The notes under the pieces are model-generated. The model was not told the origin of the DNA. It saw only the letters and a list, made by a program, of their open reading frames with translations, and did not search any database. A program made the translations under genes and the position numbers. A DNA stretch of 64,000 nucleotides, from contig CAZSSM010000032.1 in NCBI GenBank assembly GCA_964609385.1, forward strand, positions 1-64,000, given 5' to 3'. Shown here piece by piece: positions 28,241 to 37,662 of this stretch (position 1 is its first letter; every line of letters starts with the position of its first letter). This DNA comes from CAZSSM01 sp964609385. Its GTDB lineage: Bacteria > Planctomycetota > Planctomycetia > Isosphaerales > Isosphaeraceae.

Positions 28241-29005
28241 TCACTCCGGTTTAGGTCCATCACGTTCGAGAAGCGGTCGCCAACGCCTCTGGAAGGCGTC
28301 GAAGGCCGACACGTACGTCTCCTCCAACGGTACCTCAACGCACCCTCGAGAAGCGAGGAACAACGGCTTTTCGGTGAGACGATCACCGACGGCCGCCTGC
28401 ACGCCGTACGACCGCACGCTCAAGTCGGCCTCGTACGAAGCGAGCGTGAGCGGTCGGTCAGGGCTCGGAGCTTGAACGTTCTCAAGGAACTCCCAAATTA
28501 AGGCGTGGATCCCGTCCGGATCGCGTGGCCCGGGCGGCAGTAGGTCGAGGATGAGCAGGTGGATCCGCTTCGAGAGCAGGTCGGCCACCTTGCGGACGAA
28601 CGTCTCGATCCCGTTCCTGCTGCGTTTGTTTCCGGGCGAGACGATCTCGATCATCGCGATCAGACAATTGCCGCTCACGTGTCTCACCACAACGTTTGTT
28701 TGCTTACAGTGATCATACTGCATTTCGGTCTCGCCCCAGATCTCCAACTTCGGCTCGGCCAGCGCGAGGTGCCCTTCTCCCGGGTTGTGTCGGACGGGCC
28801 GCAACGGTTGACTTTCGTCAATGTTGGTCGTGCCTTGGAGTTTTAGGACATCGAGTCCGAACCCACCGGCGAACTGCTCGCCCATTGCGTCGTAATCCGG
28901 CGGGAGGATTCTGGAATTGAGCGCTCGTTGGAGTTCCTCGATCCACGAATGGTGGAAGTGATGGAATAATCCGGCTTCAACACGAGACCAATCATGAACC
29001 GGCAT
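28241..29005 (-). CDS. DUF4058 family protein
   Basis: 254 residues, starting MPVHDWSRVEAGLFHHFHHSW, the characteristic opening of DUF4058 proteins, which are common in planctomycetes and cyanobacteria. Further family text is CLIAMIEIVSPGNKRSRNG and a Pro-rich IHLLILDLLPPGPRD segment. No activity is known for the family; the fold has been suggested to be restriction-nuclease-like, which I cannot confirm. The start at 29005 has GGAGG 4-5 bases upstream and overlaps the methyltransferase gene by 14 bases. Confidence 0.85.
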   Translation of the reverse strand: MPVHDWSRVEAGLFHHFHHSWIEELQRALNSRILPPDYDAMGEQFAGGFGLDVLKLQGTTNIDESQPLRPVRHNPGEGHLALAEPKLEIWGETEMQYDHCKQTNVVVRHVSGNCLIAMIEIVSPGNKRSRNGIETFVRKVADLLSKRIHLLILDLLPPGPRDPDGIHALIWEFLENVQAPSPDRPLTLASYEADLSVRSYGVQAAVGDRLTEKPLFLASRGCVEVPLEETYVSAFDAFQRRWRPLLERDGPKPE

Positions 29006-29660
29006 CGGCCTCCTCTCCAACGTTGACCGGAGGGCCATGACTTTCGGCGAGTATCAGGTAGAGGGGATCGCCACCGAGCCGGTGCGGACTCCGGTCCTGG
29101 ACGAGACAGTGGTCCCAGTTGCCCGCCTCGTGCAGGAAGTGCTCAATGAGCTTGCAACGCCCGTGCTCAGAGGCCTCCAGCCAGGCTTTGATCGCCTTGG
29201 TCGGGAAACAACGGTTGGAGAACGTGATGATCAGCGGGCCGCCCGGCCTGACGACGCGACCGAGGTCGCGGAGTACCTCGACCGGGCGGATCAAATAATC
29301 CAAGGAAACGCAGTTGACGACCGCGCCGAACTGGCCGTCGTCGAACGGCAGGATCGGCTGTTCGTTGAGGTCGTGGACCACGAAGTCGTCGAGTCGAGTG
29401 TTTGCGGACAGCTCTTCTCGGTTGAGGCCCAAGCCAACAACCCGGGGATATGTCTGCTCCGGAGGTAGGTGGCTAACCCAACTGCTCATCAGGTCGAGCA
29501 CTGCGACATCGGCGGGTAGGAACTCCCGATAGATCTGGGTGACGGTCGCCACGGCATCCTCATCGATGTGCTGGACAAACCGGGGCAGGCGATAGAACAA
29601 CGAGTCGGGCGCCTCATCGATCCGATGGAACGCGTCGGCGGGCAGTGGCTTGGTCATCAT
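28992..29660 (-). CDS. SAM-dependent methyltransferase (class I)
   Basis: 222 residues. The first motif is VAVLDLMSSWVSHLP (about residues 53-67), followed by VVGLGLNREEL, DLNEQPILPFDDGQFGAVVNCVSLDYL and VVRPGGPLIITFSNRCFP, which together form the Rossmann-type methyltransferase core. DLMSSW in place of the glycine-rich loop is a variant seen in a bacterial subfamily. The acceptor is unknown. It precedes the DUF4058 gene with overlap, so the two are probably co-expressed. Confidence 0.84.
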   Translation of the reverse strand: MMTKPLPADAFHRIDEAPDSLFYRLPRFVQHIDEDAVATVTQIYREFLPADVAVLDLMSSWVSHLPPEQTYPRVVGLGLNREELSANTRLDDFVVHDLNEQPILPFDDGQFGAVVNCVSLDYLIRPVEVLRDLGRVVRPGGPLIITFSNRCFPTKAIKAWLEASEHGRCKLIEHFLHEAGNWDHCLVQDRSPHRLGGDPLYLILAESHGPPVNVGEEADAGS

Positions 29661-30151
29661 TGTGCAATAGGGACCCGGCCCATTGGGTCCGGACCACCCC
29701 TCCCAAAATCGGATCGGAACGACCGATCACGTGCCAACAAGATCGTTCGTTGTCTCGTGTACCGGAAACGCACCCTCATCCTGGGATTCGACGTCGCTCC
29801 GTTCAATAGATCTCTGCCCGATCCGCAAGCCCGGTGATCTGCTGGAACAATCTGTGCGGTTTGCGGACGACGGAAGGCGCCGATGTCTCTTTAGTGAACG
29901 AAAGGATGCGATCGCGAATCCAGGTAATGGGTGCATGTAGGCCCCCTTGCATCCCCGTATCTGTGTCGTCAGTCATTCAGTTCAAGATGGAGATTTTGCA
30001 CGTAAGTTCCATCGGGTAGATAAATTCTAATCAGAAAATGGTTTCGTTTTCGTTAAAGCCACAATGTTCGATTTCTCAACCTGGTTACCTGTTACGCAAC
30101 TCAAGATCAGAGCGGTTCTCCTCTATTTCAGTTTCTTGCGGGGACGAGACG
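29661..30151. other. 490-base intergenic region
   Basis: It lies between two minus-strand operons, so the promoter for the methyltransferase gene should be here. The part 29990-30130 is richer in A and T than its surroundings. No convincing gene, repeat or terminator is seen. Confidence 0.4.
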
Positions 30152-31051
30152 TCAGCGACCGCTGGGAGTCTTGAGGCGGAACTCGCGGAGTCCGAAGGTG
30201 ATGCAGCCGGCGACGATCAGGATCAGGCTAGCGCCGATCAGGATGGCGAGACTGGTTGTCAAATCGGGTGCTGTCTCGGGGTCGATCGACCAGTTTTCAT
30301 CGATCTGACCGGTCCAAGTTTGCCAGACCACACGCGCGTGATAGCGAAGGGTGATCTGTCGGAGCAGGAAGTCGAAACCTGAGAGCGCCCATTCGACGGC
30401 CACCAAGTAGAGGATCCCCAAGCCCAGCGGGCTCCGGAAGATCAGGCCGACCAAGGCGAACAGGGCCAGGTAACCCAAGGTCAGGAGGGCGACCATCGCC
30501 ATCGTCGGCACGATCGGCCAGAGCTGATCGACCTGCTCGGGATCGACCCCTAAGTTGACCTTAACCACCAGCGCGAGCAGGGCGATCGCCGAGCAGGACA
30601 ATGTGACGGCCAGGCAGTAGCTGCCCAGGAACTTGGACAGATAGATCGACCACCTCGGGAGCGGCCGGACCATCAGGTAGGTGAGCGTCTGGTCTTCGAT
30701 CTCGTCCCAGATCATCCCGGCAGCCAGATAGATGGCCAAGATCGGCGCGATCCAGTCGGCGATCATGGAGAGGCCGAGCGAGCGTCCCAGGCCGTCGATC
30801 TGTAACGGGTCGTCGAAGTCGCCGGTCAACCGAAGCAGGAGCGCCAAAGCCGCAGGTAAGGCCATCAAGAGGACCAGTCGGGTCAGCTTGCGGAACCGGA
30901 ACGACTGACCGAGGGCCAGGCCGATCAGGACCATCAGCGAGCCCAGGCCCAACCCGGCTCGACGGGCGGGCGTTCGGGCGTTCGTGGTCGAGGGGTCGGC
31001 AGCGTTGGGCGCGGAGGGGGGCGGCGTGATGCTCATCGGAGGCCCGGTCAC
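30152..31051 (-). CDS. ABC-2 type permease (second exporter)
   Basis: 299 residues with six likely spans. A polar Pro/Ala-rich leader precedes LGLGSLMVLIGLALGQSFRFRKL. The motif YLAAGMIWDEIEDQTLTYLMVRPLPRWSIYLSKFLG is typical of ABC-2 permeases of the NosY/CcmB-like type. The start is taken at GTG 31051, which overlaps the stop of the ATPase gene (GTGA); an ATG at 31036 is an alternative. Last gene of a four-gene operon. Confidence 0.84.
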   Translation of the reverse strand: MTGPPMSITPPPSAPNAADPSTTNARTPARRAGLGLGSLMVLIGLALGQSFRFRKLTRLVLLMALPAALALLLRLTGDFDDPLQIDGLGRSLGLSMIADWIAPILAIYLAAGMIWDEIEDQTLTYLMVRPLPRWSIYLSKFLGSYCLAVTLSCSAIALLALVVKVNLGVDPEQVDQLWPIVPTMAMVALLTLGYLALFALVGLIFRSPLGLGILYLVAVEWALSGFDFLLRQITLRYHARVVWQTWTGQIDENWSIDPETAPDLTTSLAILIGASLILIVAGCITFGLREFRLKTPSGR

Positions 31052-32082
31052 CCTTCGATCAGGTAGTGGAAAACCGCCTCGAGGCTGGCGTCCTGGGAGG
31101 TGACCTCGTCGATCGGCAGGCCATGGTCCAGGACGATCTCGGGCAGGCGTTCGTAGAAGGCGTCGGGTCGATCGGTCTCGACCTCAACGACCGGCTCGGC
31201 CTCATCGCGCGGGACGCGAACGCCGAGAACGTCCTCGAAGCCGACCAGCAAGGCGGCCAAGGCGCGGGGCTGGTCGGTCCGGAGTTGGATCCGGTGGGGG
31301 TGTTTATCGATGAGGTCGCGGATCTGCTGGACCCGGCCCACGGCGACCAAGCGTCCTCGGTTGATCAGCAGGACTTGCTGGGTGATCTGCTCGACCTCAT
31401 GAAGCACGTGGCTGGAGACGATGACGGTCCGACCTTCCTCGCCGAGAGTGCGGACCAGGTCGATCATCTCGCGACGGCCGATCGGATCGGTCCCGGTCAA
31501 TGGTTCGTCCAGGAGCAGGACGTGCGGATCGTGGACCAGGGCTTGGGCCACTTTGGTCCGCTGACGCATCCCTTTGGAGTAGCCGCGGATCGGCCGATCG
31601 CAGTTGGCTGTCATGCCGACGCGTTCGATCACCGAGGCAGCCGCCTCGCGCGCCTCGGAGGTCGACAGACCGCTCAGCCGAGCGCAGTTGATGACGAACT
31701 CGCGGCCGGTCATCCACTCGTAGAAGGCGTCCTGCTCGGGGCAGAGGCCCAAGTCCAGGAAGCTCCACGCGTTGTTCCAGATCGGCCGACCGTTCAGGCT
31801 GACCCGCCCCTGGCTCGGACGCAACTGGCCGCTGGCCAAACCCAAGAACGTCGACTTGCCCGCGCCGTTGGGACCGAGCAGGCCCGTGACGCCTGGACCA
31901 ATGGCGATTGAGACTTTGTTCAGGCCGATCACATTGCCGTACCACTTCGAGACGTTCTCGAAGACCAAGGGCAAGGTAGCGGTCGGTTTGTCGATCGATC
32001 CCCGACCGTCCATCGGTCTCGGAGCGGGATCATTCAAGGAGGGGATGGTGCCCGGTGTCGGTTTGTCGTTGGTGATGGTCAT
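31048..32082 (-). CDS. ABC-2 exporter ATP-binding protein (second exporter)
   Basis: 344 residues. A 38-residue polar leader precedes the ATPase: Walker A GPNGAGKST, signature RGYSKGMRQRTKVAQALVHDP (YSKGM in place of LSGGQ, usual for this exporter class), Walker B VLLLDEPLTGTD, switch VSSHVLHEVE. A C-terminal 90 residues form the regulatory extension seen in NosF/CcmA-like proteins. It overlaps both neighbours at ATGA/GTGA, implying fixed stoichiometry with the permeases. Confidence 0.88.
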   Translation of the reverse strand: MTITNDKPTPGTIPSLNDPAPRPMDGRGSIDKPTATLPLVFENVSKWYGNVIGLNKVSIAIGPGVTGLLGPNGAGKSTFLGLASGQLRPSQGRVSLNGRPIWNNAWSFLDLGLCPEQDAFYEWMTGREFVINCARLSGLSTSEAREAAASVIERVGMTANCDRPIRGYSKGMRQRTKVAQALVHDPHVLLLDEPLTGTDPIGRREMIDLVRTLGEEGRTVIVSSHVLHEVEQITQQVLLINRGRLVAVGRVQQIRDLIDKHPHRIQLRTDQPRALAALLVGFEDVLGVRVPRDEAEPVVEVETDRPDAFYERLPEIVLDHGLPIDEVTSQDASLEAVFHYLIEG

Positions 32083-33269
32083 TTCAGGCGATCCAGCGAT
32101 TTGACCCGGGCGCTCAAGATTAGGACGGAACCCAAGAGGACCCCACCCAGCACGATTGCCGAATAGGAGGGATCCACAACGTTTTCTCTCCAGAACCAGT
32201 TGTTCTCTTCGTCTTCCTCTTCGCCTTCATCGTCGGGATCATCCGTCGACTCGTTCGGACCATCGTCTTGGCCACGATCTCGGGGCGGTCCGAAAAAGGG
32301 TCCCCGACGACGGCTGCGCCCGGACATCCCCTCGGGTCGCGATCCGGGGGGTGGGCCACCACCGAAGAGGAAGCCGGTCGGTTGGTTCCGTGAGGACACG
32401 TCACTGATGACCTGCTGACCGTCCTCAATCGCCCCTTCGCTGTCGATCAGCGTGAGCCGGAGATGCGAGAGGTTGCCGGTCAGCGAGATCAACGGAGCGT
32501 AGGCGACGTTTTGATTCGAGAGGATGTTCGAGCTGGCCGATCCGACGAACCAGAGGACCAGCCAGAGCACGCCCACGACCCGGACGTTCCGATTCAGGGA
32601 CGATAGGGCCAGCATCGTTAGGCCCAGGACCAAGACGACGATCAGGCTGTAGAGCAGGCTGGCTCCGAACAGGGACGCCGTCTGCGCGATCACTTCCACA
32701 TCGAAGCTCAGCAGGACCCCCAACACGTAGGCGGTCACTAGCGGCACGACCATCACCCCCCCGACGAACAGGCCGATTGCGGCGAATTTGCCCAGGAAGT
32801 AGGAGGGTCGGCTCAACGGTCTCGACAGGTAGAGCGGGATGGCGTTGAACCGAAGGTCCTTGCTCACTTGGTTCGACCCGACAACGAGCACAATGAACAT
32901 CGCCAAGAACGTCTGGAGCCAGAAGAAGATCCCGAAGATCACGGTCCAGAACGGGAGTCGCACCTCGCTGAACGAGCCTTGGAGGTCCCGGACGATCGGT
33001 ATGAAAAGGATGACGAACGACTGGATCAGGCCGACCTGTTGTTCGAGCAAAGCGAAGAGGACCAGGATGACGATCAGGAGGATCGCTGGAATCATTGAGA
33101 GCAGCAACAAGAAGACCAGCCAACGGTTACGGAGCTGCGCACGGATCGATTGGTCAGCGATGACGGCCCAGCGGGTGGCGAACCCGGAGGTCCGACCCCG
33201 CCAGTGCTGGTACCCCTGATCGAAGAGAATCTCGGTAGGCGCATGGCCCTGGGGATCAGACGGCGACAT
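32079..33269 (-). CDS. ABC-2 type permease (first exporter) with acidic loop
   Basis: 396 residues. Six spans are visible, beginning RWLVFLLLLSMIPAILLIVI. Between the fifth and last span lies a polar insertion of about 80 residues: a Gly/Pro/Arg part followed by a run of Asp and Glu, then NNWFWRENVV, probably outside the membrane. ATG 33269 has GAGGAG upstream and overlaps the ATPase gene by 14 bases; longer starts would run through that gene. The acidic loop may bind cations or positively charged partners, which is inference. Confidence 0.84.
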   Translation of the reverse strand: MSPSDPQGHAPTEILFDQGYQHWRGRTSGFATRWAVIADQSIRAQLRNRWLVFLLLLSMIPAILLIVILVLFALLEQQVGLIQSFVILFIPIVRDLQGSFSEVRLPFWTVIFGIFFWLQTFLAMFIVLVVGSNQVSKDLRFNAIPLYLSRPLSRPSYFLGKFAAIGLFVGGVMVVPLVTAYVLGVLLSFDVEVIAQTASLFGASLLYSLIVVLVLGLTMLALSSLNRNVRVVGVLWLVLWFVGSASSNILSNQNVAYAPLISLTGNLSHLRLTLIDSEGAIEDGQQVISDVSSRNQPTGFLFGGGPPPGSRPEGMSGRSRRRGPFFGPPRDRGQDDGPNESTDDPDDEGEEEDEENNWFWRENVVDPSYSAIVLGGVLLGSVLILSARVKSLDRLK

Positions 33270-34245
33270 GGGACTCCTCGGATCGTGGGCCGACGGCGTC
33301 GGGTTCGGTCGGGATCCCATTGGTCGGGTCGTCGGCCTCGGACTGGAGGGCGCGGAGGAAAATCTCCTCGAGGTTGCTCTCCAACGGCCGTAGGGATCGG
33401 ATCTGGATTCCGCTCTGTCGGGCGACTTCCCAGAGGGTCCGCGCGTTGCGATCACCATCGAGGGTCACGAGGATCCGGTCCAGGTGCGACTGGATGGTTA
33501 GGCCGATGGCCTGGAGGGCTGCTTCGAACCGTTCGTTCTCGGCCTTGACCCGGACCTCGAAGATGTGCTCCTCGGGGCGCTTGAGATCCTCCAGACGGCC
33601 CTGAGCCATCACGCGGCCTTGGCAGAGCACGATGATCGTGTCACAGACCTGCTCGACGTCGCCGAGCAGGTGGCTCGAGAGGAGCAGGCTCATTCCGGTC
33701 CGCTCGTGAGCGAGGTCGCGGGCCAGCTTGACCATCTCGACACGGCTCTTGGGGTCAAGGCCATTGGTCGGCTCGTCGAGGATCAGGAGCTTCGGGTCAT
33801 GCACCAGCGCGGCGGCCAGCTTGAGCTTCTGCTTCATACCGGTGGAGTAGCCTTCGACGGGCCGATAGCGCTCCTCGCCCATCCGGACGTAGTTGAGGAC
33901 CTCGTGGGCGCGCTGCATGGCGTCGCTTCGTGGCATCCCGCTGAGCTTGCCGGCGTAGGCAACGAACTCGACGCCGTCCAGGCCCGGAAAGAGGCATTCG
34001 TCCTCGGGCATGAACCCGACAGCCTGGCGGATGGCCAGTCGCTGGCTTCGGATGTCCAGTCCAAGCACCGAGCCGCCGCCCGAATCGATCCGGATTAAGC
34101 CCAGAAGCGTCCGGATCATCGTGGTCTTGCCTGCCCCATTGGGGCCGAGCAGCCCGATGGCCCCTTCGGGCACCTCCAGGCTGAGGTTGTCTAGGGCGGT
34201 GACGTGACCGTACGTCTTGGTCACCTCTCGGAGTTCAAAGAGCAT
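33256..34245 (-). CDS. ABC-2 exporter ATP-binding protein (first exporter)
   Basis: 329 residues and the first gene of the four-gene operon. Walker A GPNGAGKTTMIR, signature EGYSTGMKQKLKLAAALVHDP, Walker B LLILDEPTNGLDP, switch LLSSHLLGDVEQVC. The C-terminal 100 residues form an accessory domain. The start has GGGG about 7 bases before ATG. It pairs with the following permease. The whole operon would encode two exporters, or one heteromeric exporter of four subunits. Confidence 0.88.
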   Translation of the reverse strand: MLFELREVTKTYGHVTALDNLSLEVPEGAIGLLGPNGAGKTTMIRTLLGLIRIDSGGGSVLGLDIRSQRLAIRQAVGFMPEDECLFPGLDGVEFVAYAGKLSGMPRSDAMQRAHEVLNYVRMGEERYRPVEGYSTGMKQKLKLAAALVHDPKLLILDEPTNGLDPKSRVEMVKLARDLAHERTGMSLLLSSHLLGDVEQVCDTIIVLCQGRVMAQGRLEDLKRPEEHIFEVRVKAENERFEAALQAIGLTIQSHLDRILVTLDGDRNARTLWEVARQSGIQIRSLRPLESNLEEIFLRALQSEADDPTNGIPTEPDAVGPRSEESHVAV

Positions 34246-34587
34246 CGAGCATCCCCGGAGTCGAGCAGGTCGTCGTCAGCGGCCCCGCTGTTTGGCGGTA
34301 CATGTCAAGGTAGGCCGCGTTGAGCGGGCGAGTCGTCGGGTCAAACAGGTGTGATTGTGCCGGTGCAGGCCGACTCCCGCAACCGAACGTCGGTTCGAGG
34401 CCCTGAGGGGGCTTGTGTTCGCCGCATCAGCGCCGACAATGAACCGGCCGACGTCCCAAACTCGGGCCCCGCGGGGAGATCCAACGTGCGACACGACTCT
34501 TACCCTCCTATTCGTTGGGAAGATTCGATTCTTGGTCCCGATGCCCCGCGATCGGCACCTCGAGACTGCCGAGGCGGGGTGGCTCCG
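34246..34587. other. 340-base region between divergent operons
   Basis: It should contain the promoters of the exporter operon (minus) and the SGNH hydrolase gene (plus). Open frames on both strands here are Arg-rich noise. No specific signal is recognised. Confidence 0.4.
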
Positions 34588-35919
34588 ATGGCCTGGACGT
34601 TGGTCTTTCTCCTGGTCAGCCCCCAACTCGTCGGCTGCGGCCTCTCGTCCCACTCCTCAGCCGAGCGGATTCGCTTGGGGGCCCGCGGTGAGGCCAACCG
34701 GTCGACTCTGCCCGCGCTCTTCGAAAGAGGGGACGAGGTCGAGATCCTGTTCCTGGGGGACAGCATCACCCAGGACGGACGTTATGTCGAAGTGATCGAG
34801 ACACACCTGGTTCTCACGTACCCTGAAACCCGATTCCGTGTGATCAATCGGGGCCTCTCCAGCGAGACGATCGCCGGGACGTCCGAGCCCGATCATGATC
34901 CCCCACGCCCTTGCCTTTTCGATCGCCTCGAACGCGACCTAGGCGGACTCGACCCCGACCTGGTCGTCGCCTGCTACGGCATGAACGACGGGATCTATCA
35001 CGATCCGACACCAGAGGTCCGTCGCCGCTATCGCGAGGCCTTAGTGCGTTTAGTCGAGGAGATCGGCGATCGGACCGACGCCGTCTTGGTCGTGGTCACG
35101 CCGCCCCCGTTCGACTTCCAGGCCTTCGAGGGACGGTCGCTACCGGGATCCCGTGCGCCTTATGGCTACCAAAACCCCTTCCCGGGTTACGACAAGGTGC
35201 TCGCGGAGTTCGCCGAGGACGTCCGCAGCCTCCCCGACGGCCTCGATGACGATGTCTCCGTGACGACCATTGCCATCCACAAACCGCTCCGGCAAATCCT
35301 CAAAGCGTGCCGACGGGACGATCCGCGCTACCGGATCGCCCCCGACGGGATCCACCCCGACGAGACCGGCCATCGACTCATGGCGCGCTTGATCCTCAAT
35401 GGACTCGGTGTGTCGGCCGACGAGCAGATCGTCCCCCTGGCGGGCGCCCCGCCAACCTTCGATGGGGAAGTCCCGGTCGTCCCCTCGTTACTCGACGCGA
35501 AGCTGACCGCCCAGTTGACGTCTCGCGATTCTCCGAGCCCGCGCTTGATCCTTCAAGTCCCCGATGACGTCCCGCTCGACGATTCGCGGTACCGCCTCGA
35601 GATCGACGAACGCCCGATCGCATCGTTTACCCCCGAGGAGATCCGTGAAGGGATCATCCTCAACGCCCTCGATGCTTCGCCAACCACCCAACGCGTCCGG
35701 GAAGTCCGCCGTATCATCGCCCAACTTCAACGGCTCCGAGACGCCGGTTGGCTCTTCGAGGCTCCCTACGCCCAGCTCAGGGGCAAAGCCAACTTGGTGA
35801 GGGATCGCTTCGGGTCGGACCGCAACCGGATCGCCATCGAGGTCGAGCGCCTTGAGCGTCGGCTCGTCGAACTCAATACCCCATTGAATTTGCGGGTTCG
35901 ACTGAGACGCGACTTCTGA
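34588..35919 (+). CDS. SGNH/GDSL hydrolase, probable lipoprotein
   Basis: 443 residues. The N-terminus MAWTLVFLLVSPQLVGCGLSS has a lipobox (QLVGC). The catalytic blocks are present: LFLGDSITQDGRY (nucleophile Ser), the Gly of block II in NRGLSSET, ACYGMNDGIY (block III Asn) and DGIHPDETGHRLMA (Asp and His of block V). About 150 C-terminal residues form a separate helical region. SGNH enzymes hydrolyse esters, often acetyl groups on sugars. The neighbouring sulfatase suggests joint action on a modified polysaccharide (inference). A GTG nine bases upstream could also be the start. Confidence 0.88.
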   Translation: MAWTLVFLLVSPQLVGCGLSSHSSAERIRLGARGEANRSTLPALFERGDEVEILFLGDSITQDGRYVEVIETHLVLTYPETRFRVINRGLSSETIAGTSEPDHDPPRPCLFDRLERDLGGLDPDLVVACYGMNDGIYHDPTPEVRRRYREALVRLVEEIGDRTDAVLVVVTPPPFDFQAFEGRSLPGSRAPYGYQNPFPGYDKVLAEFAEDVRSLPDGLDDDVSVTTIAIHKPLRQILKACRRDDPRYRIAPDGIHPDETGHRLMARLILNGLGVSADEQIVPLAGAPPTFDGEVPVVPSLLDAKLTAQLTSRDSPSPRLILQVPDDVPLDDSRYRLEIDERPIASFTPEEIREGIILNALDASPTTQRVREVRRIIAQLQRLRDAGWLFEAPYAQLRGKANLVRDRFGSDRNRIAIEVERLERRLVELNTPLNLRVRLRRDF

Positions 35920-36004
35920 GCGCAGACCATTGTGTCCCGCCCTCGTCCTCAACCCTTCGAAACTCCCCCTGTTGACCAGACGATCCGCGACTGGAGACCA
36001 CGCC

Positions 36005-37480
36005 GTGATCTCGAACCGCCCCGCACATCGACCCACCTTGATGATCATCCTCTCGCTGACTCTGGTGACCTTGGCGATCGGCTGCCGCGCCGAGCCGGCC
36101 GAGTCGACCTCGACGGCGCGCGACCCCAACGCGCCGCCGAACATTGTGGTCGTGTTGATCGACGATTTGGGCTGGGCTGACCTGGGCTGTTACGGCCAGA
36201 CGTTCCACGAGTCGCCCCGGATCGATTCTTTAGCGAGCGAAGGGATTCGGTTCACCGACGCGTACGCGGCCGCACCGGTCTGTTCGCCGACGCGGGCCAG
36301 CCTGATGTCGGGCCAATACCCGGCCCGGCTGGGCCTGACCGACTTCATCCCCGGTCACTGGCGACCCTTCGCCAAGCTCAACGATCCGGACACCATCCCC
36401 GCCCTGCCACTCAACCGTCTGACGATCCCCGAACGACTCCAACAGGCCGGCTATGTCTCGGGCCATTTCGGCAAGTGGCACTTGGGCAATCAGGGGTTTC
36501 TCCCCGACGCGCAGGGTTTCGACGAGTTCGTCGTCACCAGCGGCGCCCATCTTTTCCCACGCTACCGGACCAAGCCTCAGACCGAGGCCCTCGATCAGGA
36601 ATACCTTGCCGACTTCCTCACCCGTCAGGCCATCGACTTCATGGAGCGGAACGCCGATTCCCCGTTCTTTGTCCACCTCTCGCACTACGCGGTGCACATC
36701 CCGTTGCAGGCCGAGACGGACCTGATCGCCAAGTACACTTCCAAGGTCCCGGCCGACTCGCGCGTCAACCACCCGACCTATGCGGCGATGATCGAGCACG
36801 TCGACCGAAGCGTCGGCGCGGTCCTCGATACCTTGGAACGGCTCGAGTTGGCCGACTCAACGGTCGTGATGGTCCTCTCAGATAACGGGGGCCTCTATCG
36901 ACGCTTCGACGATCGTGGCCCGGCGGTCACCTCCAACGCTCCCCTGCGCGACGAGAAGGGGTCGCTCTACGAAGGAGGGATTCGGATCCCCTGGATCGTC
37001 CGCTGGCCAGGCGTCGTCGAGCCCGGGACCACCTCTGAGGTGCCCATCAGCACGATCGATCTGCTCCCCACGGCGCTCGAGATCGCTCGGCTGTCCCCCG
37101 ACAACGGCTATGGCGTTGGGACCATCGATGGGTCCAGTCTCGTCCCGCTGCTCCAGGGCAACGAAGCACCCCAACGCCCGTTCCTTGCCTGGCACTACCC
37201 GCACTACCATCACACCAGCCCGGTCAGTGCGATCCGAGCCGGCTCGCTCAAGCTTCTGGAATACCTCGAGACCGGCAAGACCGAACTCTACGACCTCGAA
37301 GCGGACCTCGGCGAGACCCGCAATCTCGCCTACGAACGGCCCGAGCAGGCCCAGCGACTCCGCGATCAACTCCACGACTGGCGCGAGCAGCTCAAGGCCC
37401 GAATGCCCGTGCCCAACCCGGAGTATGATCCGACACGTGCCGGCCTCTGGGCTCCAAGGCGCGACAAACCCCGCCGTTGA
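36005..37480 (+). CDS. Sulfatase (arylsulfatase A family), probable lipoprotein
   Basis: 491 residues. The start is taken at GTG 36005 (GGAG 8 bases upstream); ATG 36041 is the alternative. The signal ends in a lipobox LAIGC. Catalytic features: IVVVLIDDLGWADLGCYG (metal-binding Asp pair), the formylglycine site CSPTRASLMSGQ, and GKWHLG. The late VLSDNGG holds the other metal ligands. It should remove sulfate from a sulfated carbohydrate after maturation of the Cys. Planctomycetes carry many such enzymes. It follows the SGNH gene in the same direction. Confidence 0.93.
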   Translation: MISNRPAHRPTLMIILSLTLVTLAIGCRAEPAESTSTARDPNAPPNIVVVLIDDLGWADLGCYGQTFHESPRIDSLASEGIRFTDAYAAAPVCSPTRASLMSGQYPARLGLTDFIPGHWRPFAKLNDPDTIPALPLNRLTIPERLQQAGYVSGHFGKWHLGNQGFLPDAQGFDEFVVTSGAHLFPRYRTKPQTEALDQEYLADFLTRQAIDFMERNADSPFFVHLSHYAVHIPLQAETDLIAKYTSKVPADSRVNHPTYAAMIEHVDRSVGAVLDTLERLELADSTVVMVLSDNGGLYRRFDDRGPAVTSNAPLRDEKGSLYEGGIRIPWIVRWPGVVEPGTTSEVPISTIDLLPTALEIARLSPDNGYGVGTIDGSSLVPLLQGNEAPQRPFLAWHYPHYHHTSPVSAIRAGSLKLLEYLETGKTELYDLEADLGETRNLAYERPEQAQRLRDQLHDWREQLKARMPVPNPEYDPTRAGLWAPRRDKPRR

Positions 37481-37662
37481 CGGAGACCCAGAGAATCTGT
37501 ACAAACTTACACTATAAGGTTCTGGTCCCTCGGCGCATCGGATCCGTTTTGACGTTGAACCGAGGGTTGCGTTTTGAGGTGATGGATTGATTGTGGGGGG
37601 GCACCTTTGTTGAGGAACCTTCCAGGGTCGATCGATCGCCAACGGCGGATCTCGGTGTGGTG

